64,000 bases of DNA from Parabacteroides sp. PH5-46. GTDB lineage: Bacteria > Bacteroidota > Bacteroidia > Bacteroidales > Tannerellaceae. Below, one piece after another: positions 10,217 through 18,429 of this stretch. Location of the stretch: NCBI RefSeq assembly GCF_029892785.1, contig NZ_JARXXA010000003.1, positions 124,001 through 188,000 on the forward strand, given 5' to 3'. A program made the position numbers and the translations under genes. A model generated the notes under the pieces. It ran no database searches, had not been told where the DNA came from, and was given only the letters and a program-made list of their open reading frames with translations. The number at the start of each line of letters is the position of its first letter. Position 1 is the stretch's first letter.

Positions 10217-10705
10217 ATGAAAACATTAGATTATCTTCATTTAGATGCTGCAGGTGCAGGCAAAGTAGTAAGTGGTTTACAACAATTATTAGCAGATTTC
10301 CAGGTCTTCTACACAAACCTTCGCGGATTCCATTGGAATATTAAAGGGCATAGTTTCTACGTGTTGCACGAAAAATTTGAAAACATGTATGACGATGCCG
10401 CTGACAAGGTAGACGAAATAGCAGAACGTATCCTCATGCTGGGTGGCGTGCCGGAAAACAAGTTCAGCGAATACCTTAAAGTGTCAAACATCAAAGAAGT
10501 ATCAGACATATCCTGCGGGGATGAAGCCGTTAAGAGTGTCCTTGATTCTCTCGGCAAACTAATTGAGGAAGAACGCACCCTGTTGTCGCTGGCTTCCGAA
10601 GTGAACGACGAATCAACCGTAGCTTTGATGAGCGACTACCTGAAAGAACAGGAAAAGACCGTCTGGATGCTGGTTTCTTACCTGTCATGTGATTGCAAGA
10701 AGTAA
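10217..10705 (+). CDS. dps: Dps-like DNA-starvation/ferritin protein
   Basis: A 162-residue ferritin-like four-helix protein of normal Dps length. The intersubunit ferroxidase signature is visible in NLRGFHWNIKGHSFYVLHEKFENMYDDAADKVDEIAERI (residues about 36-75; His, His, Asp and Glu ligands). It oxidises and stores iron with hydrogen peroxide as oxidant and protects DNA in the cytoplasm during oxidative stress. It has its own consensus promoter and terminator, so it is a single-gene unit. Confidence 0.93.
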   Translation: MKTLDYLHLDAAGAGKVVSGLQQLLADFQVFYTNLRGFHWNIKGHSFYVLHEKFENMYDDAADKVDEIAERILMLGGVPENKFSEYLKVSNIKEVSDISCGDEAVKSVLDSLGKLIEEERTLLSLASEVNDESTVALMSDYLKEQEKTVWMLVSYLSCDCKK

Positions 10706-10738
10706 CAATTTCTGATTTGCACATTAGTTATATTTTTT

Positions 10739-10782
10739 CGCTCGTTACCTAACAAAAATAGGTGACGAGCGATTTTTTTTTG
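10739..10782 (+). terminator. Rho-independent terminator of dps
   Basis: A 12-bp stem (arms 10739-10750 and 10760-10771, one G:T pair) with a 9-nt loop is followed by a run of T on the + strand. Confidence 0.9.
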
Positions 10783-10803
10783 GATACGTGCTATTTCCGG
10801 CTG

Positions 10804-12210
10804 TTACATTTCCGATTTAAAAGGGAACAAGGGGCTTCTTGAATGTGCGCTTTCTATGTGTGTTTTGAGTTCCCGCACTTTTTCCGGGTATTGCGTTACA
10901 GCATTTAACTGTTCCGAGGGATCGGCATTCAGGTTGTATAGTTCCATATAGGCCTTGCCGGGATTGTTGACGTTGAAAGTGATTAGCTTCCAATTGTCTT
11001 TTATGACGGCTTGTTTGCCCCCTTCTTCGTGAAATTCCCAGTACAGGTAATCATGTTTCTTTTGTTCGCCACTTTTCGTTAGTTCCGGTAGATACGAAAG
11101 GCCATCAACTCCAAGAGGCACCTGTTCGCCTATCAAGTCACACATCGTTGGCAGAAAATCCCAGAAAGCCGACACGTGGTAACTAACCAAGCCTTTGCTG
11201 ATCTTCTTGGGCCAGGAAACAATAAAGGGTGTACGGATGCCGCCTTCATAAAGGTCTCTTTTGTGTCCCCGGAAGCCGCCACTGCTGTTGAAGGCAAACG
11301 GGTTGTGCCCTCCTTCGATATGCGTCCCGTTGTCAGACGTAAAGATTACGATTGTATTTTCTGCGATACCTTTGCTTTCAAGCAAATTCATGATTTGTTG
11401 GACACCTCTGTCTAAGCGGCTGACCATCGCGGCGAATGTAGCACGAGGTTTCGGCTGAGCCGTATATCCTCCCTGAGGGAATGGTTTTTCGTCGAACATT
11501 CCGTCATATTCCCCCAGTTCGTCGTCAGGTACGATTAGATCCGCATGCGGAATGGTAGGTGTGAGGTAGAGGAAGAACGGCTTTCCTGCATTTTCGCGAA
11601 TGAAATCCAGAACTTTTCCCATGATGAGGTCGTGCGAATAAACCTGCTTGTTTAGGTTTACTTTGGTTTGATTTTCAAATAGGAAGCGGGGGTAATATCG
11701 ATGGGCATTGGCCTGTCCCAGATAGCCAAAGAAATAATCGAACCCTTGGCTGTTCGGATGTCCTTCGGTATGCGGGCCACCCATTCCCCATTTCCCGATA
11801 CAGGCCGTTACATAGTGTTTGCGCTTCATAATCTCCCCAACGGTGATCTCATTGGCTGCCAGAGGGTAATCGAAGGAGTCGCCTTCTTCGCTCACTACCC
11901 CTTTATTGCCCCGGATAAAGCTATGTCCGGTATGTTTGCCGGTCATGAGCGAGCAACGCGAGGGAGCGCTGACTGTACTTCCCGAATAATGCTGGGCGAA
12001 GCGAATCCCGTTGGCCGCCAGCTTATCAATGGCCGGAGTCTTGATAAAACGCTGTCCGTAGCAGCCCAGGTCACCTATTCCCAGGTCGTCTGCCATGATA
12101 TAAATAACGTTGGGCGCTTGTTCGTTGCCCTGATCCTGCGCCATTATTCCGGAAACTCCCATGCCGATCGAAGCTGAGCAGTAAACCGTTCTTTTAAGCC
12201 AATGTGTCAT
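10804..12210 (-). CDS. Serine-type sulfatase
   Basis: A family S1 sulfatase of 468 residues when started at the ATG at 12210. The longer frame to 12243 uses TTG inside the promoter -7 box and is unlikely. The activation site is of the serine type: Ser81 in SAPSR followed by CSLMTG, which needs an anaerobic sulfatase-maturating enzyme (anSME) to form formylglycine. Metal-binding Asp pair is in MADDLG (residues 41-42), and KHTGHSFIRGN and FTSDNGTH are further S1 motifs. The N-terminal hydrophobic segment ending IMAQ is a signal peptide. It is predicted to remove sulfate from glycans in the periplasm. No sulfated-glycan enzyme lies next to it, so the substrate is unknown. Confidence 0.9.
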   Translation of the reverse strand: MTHWLKRTVYCSASIGMGVSGIMAQDQGNEQAPNVIYIMADDLGIGDLGCYGQRFIKTPAIDKLAANGIRFAQHYSGSTVSAPSRCSLMTGKHTGHSFIRGNKGVVSEEGDSFDYPLAANEITVGEIMKRKHYVTACIGKWGMGGPHTEGHPNSQGFDYFFGYLGQANAHRYYPRFLFENQTKVNLNKQVYSHDLIMGKVLDFIRENAGKPFFLYLTPTIPHADLIVPDDELGEYDGMFDEKPFPQGGYTAQPKPRATFAAMVSRLDRGVQQIMNLLESKGIAENTIVIFTSDNGTHIEGGHNPFAFNSSGGFRGHKRDLYEGGIRTPFIVSWPKKISKGLVSYHVSAFWDFLPTMCDLIGEQVPLGVDGLSYLPELTKSGEQKKHDYLYWEFHEEGGKQAVIKDNWKLITFNVNNPGKAYMELYNLNADPSEQLNAVTQYPEKVRELKTHIESAHSRSPLFPFKSEM

Positions 12211-12240
12211 AAGAGGAGTATTACCTTTAAAGTTGCGAAT

Positions 12241-12248
12241 CAAAAGTA
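12241..12248 (-). promoter_or_regulatory. -7 promoter element of the sulfatase gene
   Basis: The minus-strand TACTTTTG matches TAnnTTTG and lies about 30 bp before the ATG at 12210. Its overlap with the upstream TTG codon is the reason for preferring the shorter protein. The -33 element is weak. Confidence 0.55.
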
Positions 12249-12276
12249 CAAATTATTTTAGCGCCTGTTTCTATTT

Positions 12277-13353
12277 TCAGGGCTTGAATTTTAGCTCGAG
12301 TTGGATGTTGGGAGGAGGGCCGGGGCGGCCGTCTTCGGTATTGCTGATGGTGAGTCCCATCAGACGGACTTTCTTCTGCGAAGTGTCGATATGCTTCAGC
12401 ATTTCTTTGGAGGTATCCCAGAAGAAACGGAAGTCGTGAACGGGATTGGGAAAGGTTTTGCTACGGGTAATGATCTCGAAGTCGGTATATTTTATCTTTA
12501 AGGTAATGGTTCGCCCGTAGAACTGCTTTTCTTCGATACGTTCCCAGGTTTTTCGGGCAATGTGATATAGTTCCAGTACCATCTTTGTCGATAGTTCCAG
12601 GTCTGTATCAAAGGTATTTTCCGCACCGATGGATTTACGTATACGGTTGGGATTGACTTCGCGTTCGTCAATGGCGCGCGCGTTCTCGTAATAGAGATGC
12701 CCCGCTTTCCCGAAGTGCTGGAGCAGGTAGGTTTCGCTCATCTGCTTCAGATCATAGCCCGAATGAATACCTAACTGGTGCATCTTTTTAGCTGTCACCT
12801 TTCCTACACCGAAGAAGCGTTCGATCTCCAGCGACTCAACAAACTTTTCCGCATCCTTCGGATGTATCAGGAACAGCCCGTCAGGCTTCTTATAGTCGGA
12901 CGCTATTTTTGCCAGAAACTTATTATAGGAAACTCCGGCAGAAGCTGTCAGACCGGTTACTTCCCGGATACGATTTTTAATCTCTTTGGCTATGAGAGTG
13001 GCTGAGGCCATGTTCTTATGATTCTCGGTGACATCGAGAAACGCCTCGTCAAGCGACAAAGGCTCTACCAGATCCGTGTATTCAAGAAATATCTCCATGA
13101 TCTGGTCGGAAACTTCCTTGTAAACCTCAAAGCGTGGCGAAACAAATATCAGGAAAGGGCATTTGCGCAGAGCCGTCTTGGAAGGCATCGCCGAGCGAAC
13201 ACCATAGCGCCTGGCCTCGTAACTAGCTGCTGCCACTACTCCTCGCGCTTCCGCATACCCCACAGCAAGCGGCTTCCCCCGATACTCCGGAAAGTCCCGT
13301 TGCTCAATAGACGCATAAAACGCATCCATATCGATATGTATAATCTTTTTCAA
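12277..13353 (-). CDS. dinB: DNA polymerase IV (Y family)
   Basis: A 358-residue Y-family polymerase. It shows the palm motif HIDMDAFYASIEQ at the N-terminus (first catalytic Asp), SYEARRYGVRSAM, and the catalytic LSLDEAFLDVT near residue 105. Helix-hairpin-helix and little-finger regions follow (IERFFGVGKVTAKKM, RKSIGAENTF). It performs translesion synthesis in the cytoplasm. Length and order are normal. It starts just downstream (in - orientation) of the terminator of the acyl-CoA dehydrogenase operon and has no obvious SOS-like box that I can identify. Confidence 0.95.
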   Translation of the reverse strand: MKKIIHIDMDAFYASIEQRDFPEYRGKPLAVGYAEARGVVAAASYEARRYGVRSAMPSKTALRKCPFLIFVSPRFEVYKEVSDQIMEIFLEYTDLVEPLSLDEAFLDVTENHKNMASATLIAKEIKNRIREVTGLTASAGVSYNKFLAKIASDYKKPDGLFLIHPKDAEKFVESLEIERFFGVGKVTAKKMHQLGIHSGYDLKQMSETYLLQHFGKAGHLYYENARAIDEREVNPNRIRKSIGAENTFDTDLELSTKMVLELYHIARKTWERIEEKQFYGRTITLKIKYTDFEIITRSKTFPNPVHDFRFFWDTSKEMLKHIDTSQKKVRLMGLTISNTEDGRPGPPPNIQLELKFKP

Positions 13354-13420
13354 CTGCCTTCGACTTGTTTCTGTAGTTTTCGTAACAGAACGTTAATATA
13401 CGTATTTTTGGAATATTGCC

Positions 13421-13453
13421 AAAAAGAAAAGGCTGCCTCGGAAGACAGCCTTT
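13421..13453 (-). terminator. Terminator of the etfBA-acd operon
   Basis: On the minus strand an 8-bp stem (AAAGGCTG/CAGCCTTT, 13428-13453) is followed by a T-rich tract (complement of 13421-13430). It lies 18 bp after the acyl-CoA dehydrogenase stop codon. Confidence 0.85.
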
Positions 13454-13470
13454 CACGTATATAGTTTTTC

Positions 13471-15180
13471 TTAACTATGCTTGAAGTATCCGATGTCTTT
13501 CGGGTCGAAAGTGGTGATGTAGGAGTAGTGTTTGTTTACTTCGGCTTGTCCGTAGGTGATGTACACTTCGGCGGAGCGGCGGAAGTTGACTTCGTCCTTG
13601 TTGGCATCCTGCAAGAGGAGGTAGCCCATTATGCAGTGTCCGGCAGTTTCTACCAGGCGGCGTGCGTGGAAGTCCAGATACTCGCTGTCTTTGGGATCCA
13701 TTACCAATCCTACGATCTCGTCATATCTTGATGTCATCTCGATTAACTTCTGGCGAAGAGGTTCCAACTCCGGCTTGTAATCCAGCGCTTCGTATTCGCG
13801 GATCTGAGTCAGGTACGTACCGGTGGTGACGTGGCGGATGGCTGCTACCACCTGCAACTGGGTTGTTCCTTCGTAGATGTTGGTGATACGTGCGTCGCGG
13901 TACAAGCGCTCGCAGGCATAGTCTTTCATGAATCCTGAACCGCCGTGTATCTGGATAGCGTCGTACGCATTCTGGTTGGCATATTCGGTAGTCATACCTT
14001 TGCCCAGCGGTGTGAAGGCATCTGCCAGTTTGCTGTATTTCTTCATTTCCTGGCGCTCTTCCGGTTCCAGTTTGCGGTCTCTGGAAATATCTTCCAAAGC
14101 CTTGTACACATCCACAAAGCGGGAGGTTTCGTACAACATGGTGCGGGAAGCATCTGTCTTGGCACGCATTAAGGCAACCATCTCGTAAACAGCAGGGAAT
14201 TCGATAATAGCTTTTCCGAACTGCTTGCGTTCCAATGCGTAGGCATATCCTTCGCGATAGGCAGCTTCACAAAGTCCGACTGCCTGAGCCATGATTCCCA
14301 AGCGGGCACCATTCATCAGAGCCATTACATATTTGATAAGTCCCAGTTTGCGTTCTCCGCAAAGTTCGGCTTTTGCATTCTTGTATACAAGCTCACAGGT
14401 AGGAGAGCCCTTGATACCCATTTTATTCTCGATACGACGTACATTTACACCTCCGTTACGTTTGTCGTAGATAAACATGGAGAGGCCGCGTCCGTCCCTG
14501 GTTCCTTCTTCCGAGCGAGCCAGCACTAAGTGGATGTCCGAGTCGCCATTGGTAATGAAACGCTTCACACCGTTGAGATACCAGCAATCGTCTTTTTCGC
14601 TATACGTAGCTTTCAGCATAACAGACTGAAGGTCTGATCCGGCATCCGGCTCGGTAAGGTCCATAGACATGGTTTCTCCCCCACATACACGAGGAATATA
14701 ACGCTTGCGCTGATCTTCGTTTCCGAATTCGTATAGTGTTTCGGCGCAATCCTGCAATCCCCAGAGGTTTTCAAAGCCCGCATCGGCACGTGATACCATG
14801 TCGGCAGCCATAATATAGGGAGTGATCGGGAAGTTTAGCCCACCGTATCTGCGCGGCATGGAAATGCCCATCAATCCGGCTTTACGTACGGTATCCAGGT
14901 TTTGTTGAGTGCCTGAAGCATAGCTTACCCGCCCGTCTTTCACCTTCGGACCTTCCTGGTCTACGCCTTCTGCGTTTGGAGCGATGATCTCGTCGCATAT
15001 TTCGCCTACAATTTCCAATACTTTTTCATAACTATCCATTGCATCTTCGAAATCGTACGGAGCATAATCGAACTCGTCCTTGTCGGCATAGTTGCGCTCT
15101 TTCAGTTCAACGATACGTTTCATCAACGGGTGATGCAGATGATGCTTAAACCCGGGTGTATCTAAAAAATAATTGGCCAT
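13471..15180 (-). CDS. Acyl-CoA dehydrogenase family protein
   Basis: A 569-residue flavoprotein. It has the acyl-CoA dehydrogenase N and middle domains (MSMDLTEPDAGSDLQSV near 195-210, FITNGDSDIHLVLAR) and the C-terminal helical domain with the catalytic-base motif YEGTTQLQ near residue 435 and IQHIGGSGF-like IQIHGGSGFMKDYACERLYRDARI. A further ~110 residues after the catalytic region match the extended class of bacterial dehydrogenases. It transfers electrons from acyl-CoA to the ETF encoded directly upstream, with a 1-bp gap from etfA. It may act in short-chain acyl-CoA metabolism. Confidence 0.92.
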   Translation of the reverse strand: MANYFLDTPGFKHHLHHPLMKRIVELKERNYADKDEFDYAPYDFEDAMDSYEKVLEIVGEICDEIIAPNAEGVDQEGPKVKDGRVSYASGTQQNLDTVRKAGLMGISMPRRYGGLNFPITPYIMAADMVSRADAGFENLWGLQDCAETLYEFGNEDQRKRYIPRVCGGETMSMDLTEPDAGSDLQSVMLKATYSEKDDCWYLNGVKRFITNGDSDIHLVLARSEEGTRDGRGLSMFIYDKRNGGVNVRRIENKMGIKGSPTCELVYKNAKAELCGERKLGLIKYVMALMNGARLGIMAQAVGLCEAAYREGYAYALERKQFGKAIIEFPAVYEMVALMRAKTDASRTMLYETSRFVDVYKALEDISRDRKLEPEERQEMKKYSKLADAFTPLGKGMTTEYANQNAYDAIQIHGGSGFMKDYACERLYRDARITNIYEGTTQLQVVAAIRHVTTGTYLTQIREYEALDYKPELEPLRQKLIEMTSRYDEIVGLVMDPKDSEYLDFHARRLVETAGHCIMGYLLLQDANKDEVNFRRSAEVYITYGQAEVNKHYSYITTFDPKDIGYFKHS

Positions 15181-15181
15181 G

Positions 15182-16201
15182 TTACTTAGTATTCTGTTTG
15201 TAGTACTTAATCATTTTAGGAAGAACCTCTTCTACAGAGCCGGTTATAACGTAATCGGCAATGGTATTGATAGGTGCATTCGGGTCATTATTCACAGAAA
15301 TAATGATAGAGCTTTCCTGCATACCGGCAATGTGCTGGATTTGTCCGGATATTCCGCAGGCAATATAAAGCTTCGGACGAACGGTTACGCCGGTCTGTCC
15401 GATCTGGCGTTCGTGCTCAAGATATCCGGCATCTACAGCGGCGCGTGATCCGCCTACCTCGCCTCCGATAACGGCTGCCAGGTCGTATAGCAACTGGAAG
15501 TTTTCTTTTGAGCCTACACCATATCCTCCCGCCACAATAATAGGCGAACCTTTGATATTGGTCTTGCTCTTCTCCATTTGCCTGTCTATTACGCTTACAA
15601 CAAAGTCGGCATCGCTTACGAATTTGCTGATATCATGTTTCTTTTCTTCGCCTTTGTAATTGGCATCTACTACCTCTTTTTTCATTACGCCTTCGCGAAC
15701 GGTAGCCATCTGTGGGCGACAATCCGGGTTGATAATTGTAGCAACGATATTTCCCCCGAAGGCCGGACGTATCTGGTAAAGCAGGTCTTTATATACCTTA
15801 TTAGCTTTCTTTTCTTCGTGATCGCCAATCTCTAAGGAGGTACAGTCGGCAGTCAGGCCACTTCCCAAGGCGGAAGATACACGCGGACCCAGGTCTCGTC
15901 CAATGCTTGTTGCTCCCATCAGGGCAATCTGAGGTTTCTCTTCCCCAAACAGTTTTACCAAAATAGAGGTATGAGGTAGCGAAGTGTAAGGAGCCAGGCG
16001 CTTATCGTCGAACACGTGAAGCACATCCACACCATACGGAAATACCTGCTTACCAATGCTATCCAGTTTATGACCGATAGCAACAGCCTCCATCTTACAT
16101 CCCAAAGTATTGGCCAATGAACGTCCTTTCGTCAGCAACTCAAGGCTCACATCGGCTACAATACCGTCTTCTATTTCGCAGTATACAAATAAATTATTCA
16201 T
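15182..16201 (-). CDS. etfA: Electron transfer flavoprotein, alpha subunit
   Basis: A 339-residue ETF alpha subunit. The C-terminal FAD-binding domain is clear (IVAGGYGVGSKENFQLL, GGEVGGSRAAVDAGY, RQIGQTGVTVRPKLYIACGISGQIQHIAGM, and INTIADYVITGSVEEVLP). It pairs with EtfB, encoded 3 bp upstream, to carry electrons from the acyl-CoA dehydrogenase. In a strict anaerobe this could be plain or bifurcating ETF; the sequence alone does not decide. Confidence 0.95.
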   Translation of the reverse strand: MNNLFVYCEIEDGIVADVSLELLTKGRSLANTLGCKMEAVAIGHKLDSIGKQVFPYGVDVLHVFDDKRLAPYTSLPHTSILVKLFGEEKPQIALMGATSIGRDLGPRVSSALGSGLTADCTSLEIGDHEEKKANKVYKDLLYQIRPAFGGNIVATIINPDCRPQMATVREGVMKKEVVDANYKGEEKKHDISKFVSDADFVVSVIDRQMEKSKTNIKGSPIIVAGGYGVGSKENFQLLYDLAAVIGGEVGGSRAAVDAGYLEHERQIGQTGVTVRPKLYIACGISGQIQHIAGMQESSIIISVNNDPNAPINTIADYVITGSVEEVLPKMIKYYKQNTK

Positions 16202-16204
16202 ATC

Positions 16205-17077
16205 TTATCCGATTGTGTGGTTTAAAATTAATTCTTTCATCAGTTCGTCGATGTTATGATCGGTAGGCTCAAAGGTTTTGCTTTCTTTGGCCTGGAAAAT
16301 AACATTCTCTATCTTTTTAACCTTTGTCGGAGAACCGGAAAGGCCACATTGTTCCACATCAGCCTGTACGTCGGCTACGCTCCACTCTGTTAAGTTGAGA
16401 TAAGGACGATTGCTGAACAATTCGGTATAGTCTACAGTAGCCTCTTGTTTTTCGGTAACTGTCTTAGCATGTTTGTATTGCTGAATATATTTTGCGTTAC
16501 GAGGTCTGCAATCAGCGGCGCTTCCGTTTACTGTAATAACAATCGGGAGCTTACCTTCTACTGTTTCAACACCTCTTTCCAGGCGACGTTTAACTGTAAT
16601 TTTTCCGTCTTTTACCTGTAGGATGTTTTCAGCATATGTAATTTGGGACAATCCTAACTTCTCGGCCACCTGAGGTCCTACCTGGGCTGTGTCACCGTCT
16701 ATCGCCTGCCGTCCGCAAATGATCAGGTCGTAATCCTTGATTTTACGGATCGCCATAGAAATGGCATAGGAAGTAGCCAGTGTATCTGCTCCGGCAAAGG
16801 CACGGTCGGTTAACAGATAACCTCCGTCTGCTCCACGGTATAAGCCTTCTCTGATGATTTCGGCTGCGCGTGCCGGACCCATTGTCAGCAACGTAACAGT
16901 TGATCCCGGATGCTCGTCTTTCAGTTGTAAAGCTTGCTCCAGTGCATTCAGGTCTTCTGGGTTGAAGATAGCAGGAAGTGCGGCACGGTTTACAGTTCCG
17001 TCTGCCTTCATGGCATCCTTCCCTACATTGCGTGTATCCGGCACTTGTTTTGCTAATACAATAATCTTTAAACTCAT
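16205..17077 (-). CDS. etfB: Electron transfer flavoprotein, beta subunit
   Basis: An ETF beta subunit of 290 residues when started at the internal Met that begins MSLKIIVLAKQVPDTRNV, the conserved family start; an in-frame ATG 18 bp further upstream is possible. The signature region LIICGRQAIDGDTAQVGPQVAEKLGLSQI is present near residue 115. It is the first gene of etfB-etfA-acd, with a consensus promoter upstream. Confidence 0.93.
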   Translation of the reverse strand: MSLKIIVLAKQVPDTRNVGKDAMKADGTVNRAALPAIFNPEDLNALEQALQLKDEHPGSTVTLLTMGPARAAEIIREGLYRGADGGYLLTDRAFAGADTLATSYAISMAIRKIKDYDLIICGRQAIDGDTAQVGPQVAEKLGLSQITYAENILQVKDGKITVKRRLERGVETVEGKLPIVITVNGSAADCRPRNAKYIQQYKHAKTVTEKQEATVDYTELFSNRPYLNLTEWSVADVQADVEQCGLSGSPTKVKKIENVIFQAKESKTFEPTDHNIDELMKELILNHTIG

Positions 17078-17144
17078 AACATTTATATTTTTCATGGCAG
17101 GTTAGTTCCGAAACCAACTTACCCAATTATTAATTCTCGCGCTG

Positions 17145-17174
17145 CAAAAGTAATTAAACATTCTAAAAATCAAA
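17145..17174 (-). promoter_or_regulatory. Promoter of etfBA-acd operon
   Basis: On the minus strand TTTG (17171-17174) and TACTTTTG (17145-17152) are separated by 18 nt. This lies about 70 bp before the etfB start. Confidence 0.75.
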
Positions 17175-17178
17175 GAAG

Positions 17179-17190
17179 ATTCGCGCGAAT
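17179..17190. promoter_or_regulatory. Candidate operator: 12-bp perfect palindrome upstream of the etf promoter
   Basis: ATTCGCGCGAAT is a perfect 12-bp palindrome, GC-rich inside AT-rich DNA, placed 4 bp upstream of the -33 box of etfBA-acd. The position fits an activator or repressor site. Its regulator is unknown. Confidence 0.4.
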
Positions 17191-17230
17191 TATGCACACT
17201 TTAGACTTTTTTGAGCATTAAAAACGAAAA

Positions 17231-17314
17231 GTTTCACCTAGGTGAGAATTTTTTCTCACGCTGATGAGAACTTTTTCTCACTCGCATGAGAATTTATTCT
17301 CATCCAGATGAAAC
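17231..17314. repeat. Array A: four 18-bp palindromes at an exact 22-bp period
   Basis: Units start at 17231, 17253, 17275 and 17297. The inner arms are TTCTCA and TGAGAA around a variable 6-bp centre (CCTAGG, CGCTGA, CTCGCA, TCCAGA), and linkers are TTTT, CTTT, TTTA. The two outermost half-sites are different, GTTTCA and TGAAAC, and complement each other. The outer flanks are GAAAA and TTTTTG, giving an array closed by an inverted repeat. It lies about 57 bp upstream of the etfB promoter and downstream of the rubredoxin terminator. Confidence 0.95.
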
Positions 17315-17331
17315 TTTTTGTTTTTTTACAT

Positions 17332-17366
17332 AAAAAAATCCGTAAATACATGTGTATTACGGATTT
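17332..17366 (-). terminator. Terminator of the ferritin-rubredoxin unit
   Basis: A hairpin with arms AAATCCGTAA and its complement (one bulge) centred near 17351 is followed on the minus strand by a T run. It lies directly after the rubredoxin stop. Confidence 0.75.
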
Positions 17367-17388
17367 AATTCGTTTGTTTTGAGGTGGG

Positions 17389-17553
17389 TTATTCTTCTAC
17401 CGGAGAGAAATCGTCTTTTCCAACTCCGCAAAGGGGGCATACCCAGTCGTCGGGTATATCTTCAAAAGCTGTTCCTGGTGCTATGCCACTGTCTGGATCT
17501 CCTTCTGCCGGATCGTAGATGTACTCACATACATTACAGATGTACTTTTTCAT
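17389..17553 (-). CDS. Rubredoxin
   Basis: A short gene of 54 codons, beginning [20 protein letters not shown]. Both CxxC pairs that bind the single iron are present (CNVC near residue 6 and [11 protein letters not shown] near residue 39), and the length is that of classical rubredoxins. It is a small cytoplasmic electron carrier. It lies 35 bp downstream of ferritin in the same direction, so the two are probably cotranscribed, fitting a role in oxygen/peroxide defence or in iron reduction at the ferritin core. Confidence 0.95.
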   Translation of the reverse strand: MKKYICNVCEYIYDPAEGDPDSGIAPGTAFEDIPDDWVCPLCGVGKDDFSPVEE

Positions 17554-17588
17554 TGCTTTACTTTTAAATGGTTTTATTTATAAAAATA

Positions 17589-18074
17589 TTAATCACGTTT
17601 ACCTAATTCATGGTCGATGCTATACAGGCCGTGTACGCCATATATTTTGAATTTGTCGAGAATGCTTTTGGCTGTATCTTCTTCTTCTACCTGCTCGCGA
17701 ACGAACCACCAAAGGAAATCCTGTGTTGCCTTATCGTTCTCGGCAATAGCAATATCCATCAGTTTGTCAATCAGCTCTGATACATAGCATTCGTGTTTGT
17801 ACACCTGCTCAAAGACAGCTTCCGGGCTATCCCATTTGTTGGGAACGGCATCAATCGTGCCAATCGTCACTGTACCTCCGCGCATAACAGAATAGTCTAT
17901 CAACTTGTGCGCGTGTTCTGTCTCTTCTCCGGTTTGTTTCATCATCCAATGGGCACATCCGGAAAGTCCTAAATCTTTAAAATAAACAGCCATTTGTAAA
18001 TACAGGTTAGAAGACTCCATCTCTGCTTTGATCTGTTCATTAAAGGCATCTGATAATTTTTTCGTTAAATTCAT
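17589..18074 (-). CDS. ftn: Ferritin
   Basis: A 161-residue bacterial ferritin when started at the ATG at 18074 (MNLTKKLSDAFNEQIKAEM); upstream residues in the same frame resemble no ferritin. Ferroxidase-site residues are visible in QIKAEMESSNLYLQMA and MKQTGEETEHAHKLIDY, and the helix REQVEEEDTAKSILDKF is conserved. It stores iron in the cytoplasm. Its -7 box lies about 30 bp upstream and it is followed by rubredoxin. Confidence 0.95.
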   Translation of the reverse strand: MNLTKKLSDAFNEQIKAEMESSNLYLQMAVYFKDLGLSGCAHWMMKQTGEETEHAHKLIDYSVMRGGTVTIGTIDAVPNKWDSPEAVFEQVYKHECYVSELIDKLMDIAIAENDKATQDFLWWFVREQVEEEDTAKSILDKFKIYGVHGLYSIDHELGKRD

Positions 18075-18429
18075 GATATTAATCGTTTTTATTATTGATG
18101 AACAAAAATAGGGAAGCAAAATAACTTTCCCTCTTTTTCGTTTATCGAAATTATTTATCTGCTTATTAATAAAACAAATTAGAAGGCAGGAAGTTTAAAA
18201 TTATAGGATTAAAATGATTGGGGTTCCAATATTTACTATTGATTTGATTTTGTGGCGGATGTTGTTTTCTCCAGTATCCGTAAGGCGATGAGAGAGGCCG
18301 ACGCCTTTGTTGATGTTCTTTTTTAAAAACTATTTAAAGATAAATCACAAAAATCATCTATATTTTTTTAACCGGAATTAGATGTAATTTTTAAAACGTA
18401 TGCATGCGATTTTTTAGGCCAAAATAAGG
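18075..18429. other. 355-bp intergenic region between ferritin and the GNAT-IbrAB cassette
   Basis: A minus-strand TATTTTTG (18103-18110) is the likely -7 box of the ferritin gene. The rest is AT-rich, except 18246-18326, where a GC-richer stretch encodes 26 sense codons (DFVADVVFSSIRKAMREA...) ending in a stop, without a start codon. This may be the tail of a decayed gene. No promoter with good consensus is seen for the gene at 18430. Confidence 0.5.

Noticed and set aside
12211-12243. Upstream TTG start for the sulfatase
   Set aside because: The TTG codon overlaps the TACTTTTG promoter element, so it would precede the transcript start; the ATG at 12210 begins a normal signal peptide.
17231-17314. 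CRISPR array
   Set aside because: The regular 22-bp repeats have only 4-6 bp of variable sequence between arms, far too short for spacers, and no cas genes are present. The same holds for the arrays at 26984 and 39137.
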